Assembly (NCBI GenBank): GCA_902582475.1
Contig: CACHSH010000002.1
Coordinates: 38,595 to 102,594 of the forward strand
DNA: 64,000 nucleotides
Direction: 5' to 3'
Origin: an uncultured Pelagibacteraceae bacterium
GTDB lineage: Bacteria > Pseudomonadota > Alphaproteobacteria > Pelagibacterales > Pelagibacteraceae
Shown: positions 63,068 through 64,000 of the stretch, piece after piece
Numbering within the stretch: position 1 is the stretch's first letter
Layout of the letters: each line of letters opens with the position of its first letter
Made by a program: the position numbers and the translations under genes
The notes under the pieces: model-generated
The model's input: only the letters and a program-made list of their open reading frames with translations
Told to the model about the DNA's origin: nothing
Databases searched by the model: none

Positions 63068-64000
63068 CCCACAGCCTTTTCCAATCTACATTTGGAGACA
63101 AGCCATAAATTGAATTTATATTTGTAAAGTGAACAGCTAAAGATGGTATTGGAGATATGCATAATTCGTTTCTATAAATATTATGCAAGGGTTTTTCAAA
63201 AGGATAGTGTTCAAATTTACACATGCTTGTCATCTGATCCCAATATTTCAAAATTATTTCCCTGCTAGTTAAAAATGTACATAAAGATTGATCTATTTGA
63301 CGCCAATGTTTTTTTTCACCTAAAAAAATTCTAGTATTTTCATTTTGATTATAAAGATATGGATAATCAGTTGGACAAATAATCAATTCTTTTTTGGTGA
63401 GTGATGCAATTTTTTCGTATGTATAGAGCATTTCTATTAAACTATCTTTTTCATGAATATAATCGTCTTCCACAAAATAAGTAAGATCATCAGATTTCTC
63501 CTTTGAAAGTATTAGTGATTGATGAATGTTTGACATGTTAGATTTTTGATTATCTGTTACCTGATTATTTTCTTCATTTGTATTTTTTATTTGATTAGAA
63601 AATTCTTTTAATTTTAAAGCTAAAATCTCAAAATGTAAATTCGATTTCCCTAATATTATTTTTAGATCATTAATTTGTTTTTTTGACGAATTGTGATCAA
63701 TTACATAAATTTTGAATTTAACTTTATTAAAAATACCACTGGCGTGAACAACACTTTTAATTAATGATATTAAAGTTTTTTTGGTGTAATCCTCTTTTTC
63801 CTTTTCAAATATTCTTCTTTTAGATTGAGTTAACATATTAACCGACATACAGGTTCGCAAAATAATATTTAAAGATTTCACAGGTCTTACAATATCGATT
63901 TTACCCATTGGAAGAGTTATTGATTTTTTACCCGGTAAACTTAAATTCTCATTAATAGATTTATTAGACGTTGGTATTGAAAAATTACTTTGGTCTATTA
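63051..64000 (-). CDS. Glycosyltransferase-like protein, partial (N-terminus beyond right edge)
   Basis: The frame is open from the right edge to the stop at 63051, giving at least 316 residues; an internal ATG at 63908 exists, but coding continues upstream of it without a stop, so the true start is probably outside. The segment RPVKSLNIILRTCMSVN, IYVIDHNSSKKQINDL, YFVEDDYIHEKDSLIEML and ELIICPTDYPYLYN looks like a nucleotide-sugar glycosyltransferase A fold with an EDD acidic triad comparable to DxD. Likely involved in surface polysaccharide, but the family is not confidently named. It overlaps bcp by 17 bases. Confidence 0.6.
   Translation of the reverse strand, partial: IDQSNFSIPTSNKSINENLSLPGKKSITLPMGKIDIVRPVKSLNIILRTCMSVNMLTQSKRRIFEKEKEDYTKKTLISLIKSVVHASGIFNKVKFKIYVIDHNSSKKQINDLKIILGKSNLHFEILALKLKEFSNQIKNTNEENNQVTDNQKSNMSNIHQSLILSKEKSDDLTYFVEDDYIHEKDSLIEMLYTYEKIASLTKKELIICPTDYPYLYNQNENTRIFLGEKKHWRQIDQSLCTFLTSREIILKYWDQMTSMCKFEHYPFEKPLHNIYRNELCISPIPSLAVHFTNINSIYGLSPNVDWKRLWDENSN

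Noticed and set aside
1-64000. CRISPR arrays, insertion sequences, prophage, rRNA or tRNA
   Set aside because: No regularly spaced repeats, transposase or integrase frames, or conserved rRNA/tRNA sequences were seen on either strand.

Overview
The window looks like a chromosome segment of a streamlined marine alphaproteobacterium of the SAR11 clade (Pelagibacterales, Candidatus Pelagibacter-like). The evidence is very AT-rich DNA (about 30% GC by eye), Lys/Ile/Asn-rich proteins, genes that overlap or nearly touch, no gene-free stretch longer than 300 bases, and a repertoire dominated by high-affinity uptake systems plus one-carbon and glycine metabolism. A tandem SAM-II/SAM-V riboswitch before metY and a tandem glycine riboswitch before gcvT are strong clade signatures. 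No rRNA, tRNA, CRISPR array, insertion sequence, integrase or phage gene was seen.

Layout. 1-5.8 kb (minus strand): sarcosine oxidase genes soxB-soxD-small exported ORF-soxA (soxA runs off the left edge), a DUF4864 protein, and metY behind the double SAM riboswitch. 5.9-8.5 kb: redox and small genes (msrB, ccdA, grxC, DUF2805, a LysE exporter). 8.5-16.2 kb: a complete branched-chain-type ABC importer followed by azlCD, an exported serine hydrolase and the 2-oxoglutarate dioxygenase glaH. 16.4-19 kb: an outer-membrane barrel protein, an AbrB-type membrane protein and proC. 19-23.9 kb: a second complete liv importer. 24-32.7 kb: csaA, a LysE exporter, then aconitase, a HAD dehalogenase, prpD and a tripartite tricarboxylate transporter. 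32.7-36.3 kb: TerC and a TRAP transporter. 36.3-44.6 kb: photolyase, DoxX and TPR proteins, guaB (without CBS domains) with guaA, 5-oxoprolinase pxpA/pxpBC and an EamA permease. 44.7-49.2 kb: glycine riboswitch and gcvT-gcvH-gcvP. 49.2-53.5 kb: FAD oxidoreductase, DUF1365, Cfa-type methyltransferase, DUF3833 lipoprotein and TspO, a putative lipid-modification and light/oxygen-stress module. 53.5-64 kb: amino-acid-oxidase-like flavoprotein, Yip1, hisI, folE, acuI with a LysR regulator, bactofilin, rhomboid, RseP-type protease, HU, ammonium transporter, one-cysteine peroxiredoxin, and a partial gene running off the right edge.

How it fits together. Sarcosine oxidase ends methylated-glycine breakdown at glycine plus a one-carbon unit on tetrahydrofolate. 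The glycine cleavage system, under a glycine riboswitch, takes glycine further. MetY, under SAM control at both transcription and translation, makes methionine or homocysteine from reduced sulfur. Two liv importers, TTT and TRAP transporters and Amt bring in amino acids, organic acids and ammonium, while AzlCD and LysE proteins may export excess. Control seems to rely heavily on RNA: two riboswitches, hairpins between binding-protein and permease genes, and a hairpin across the amt start codon. LysR at 57.5 kb is the only classical transcription factor recognised.
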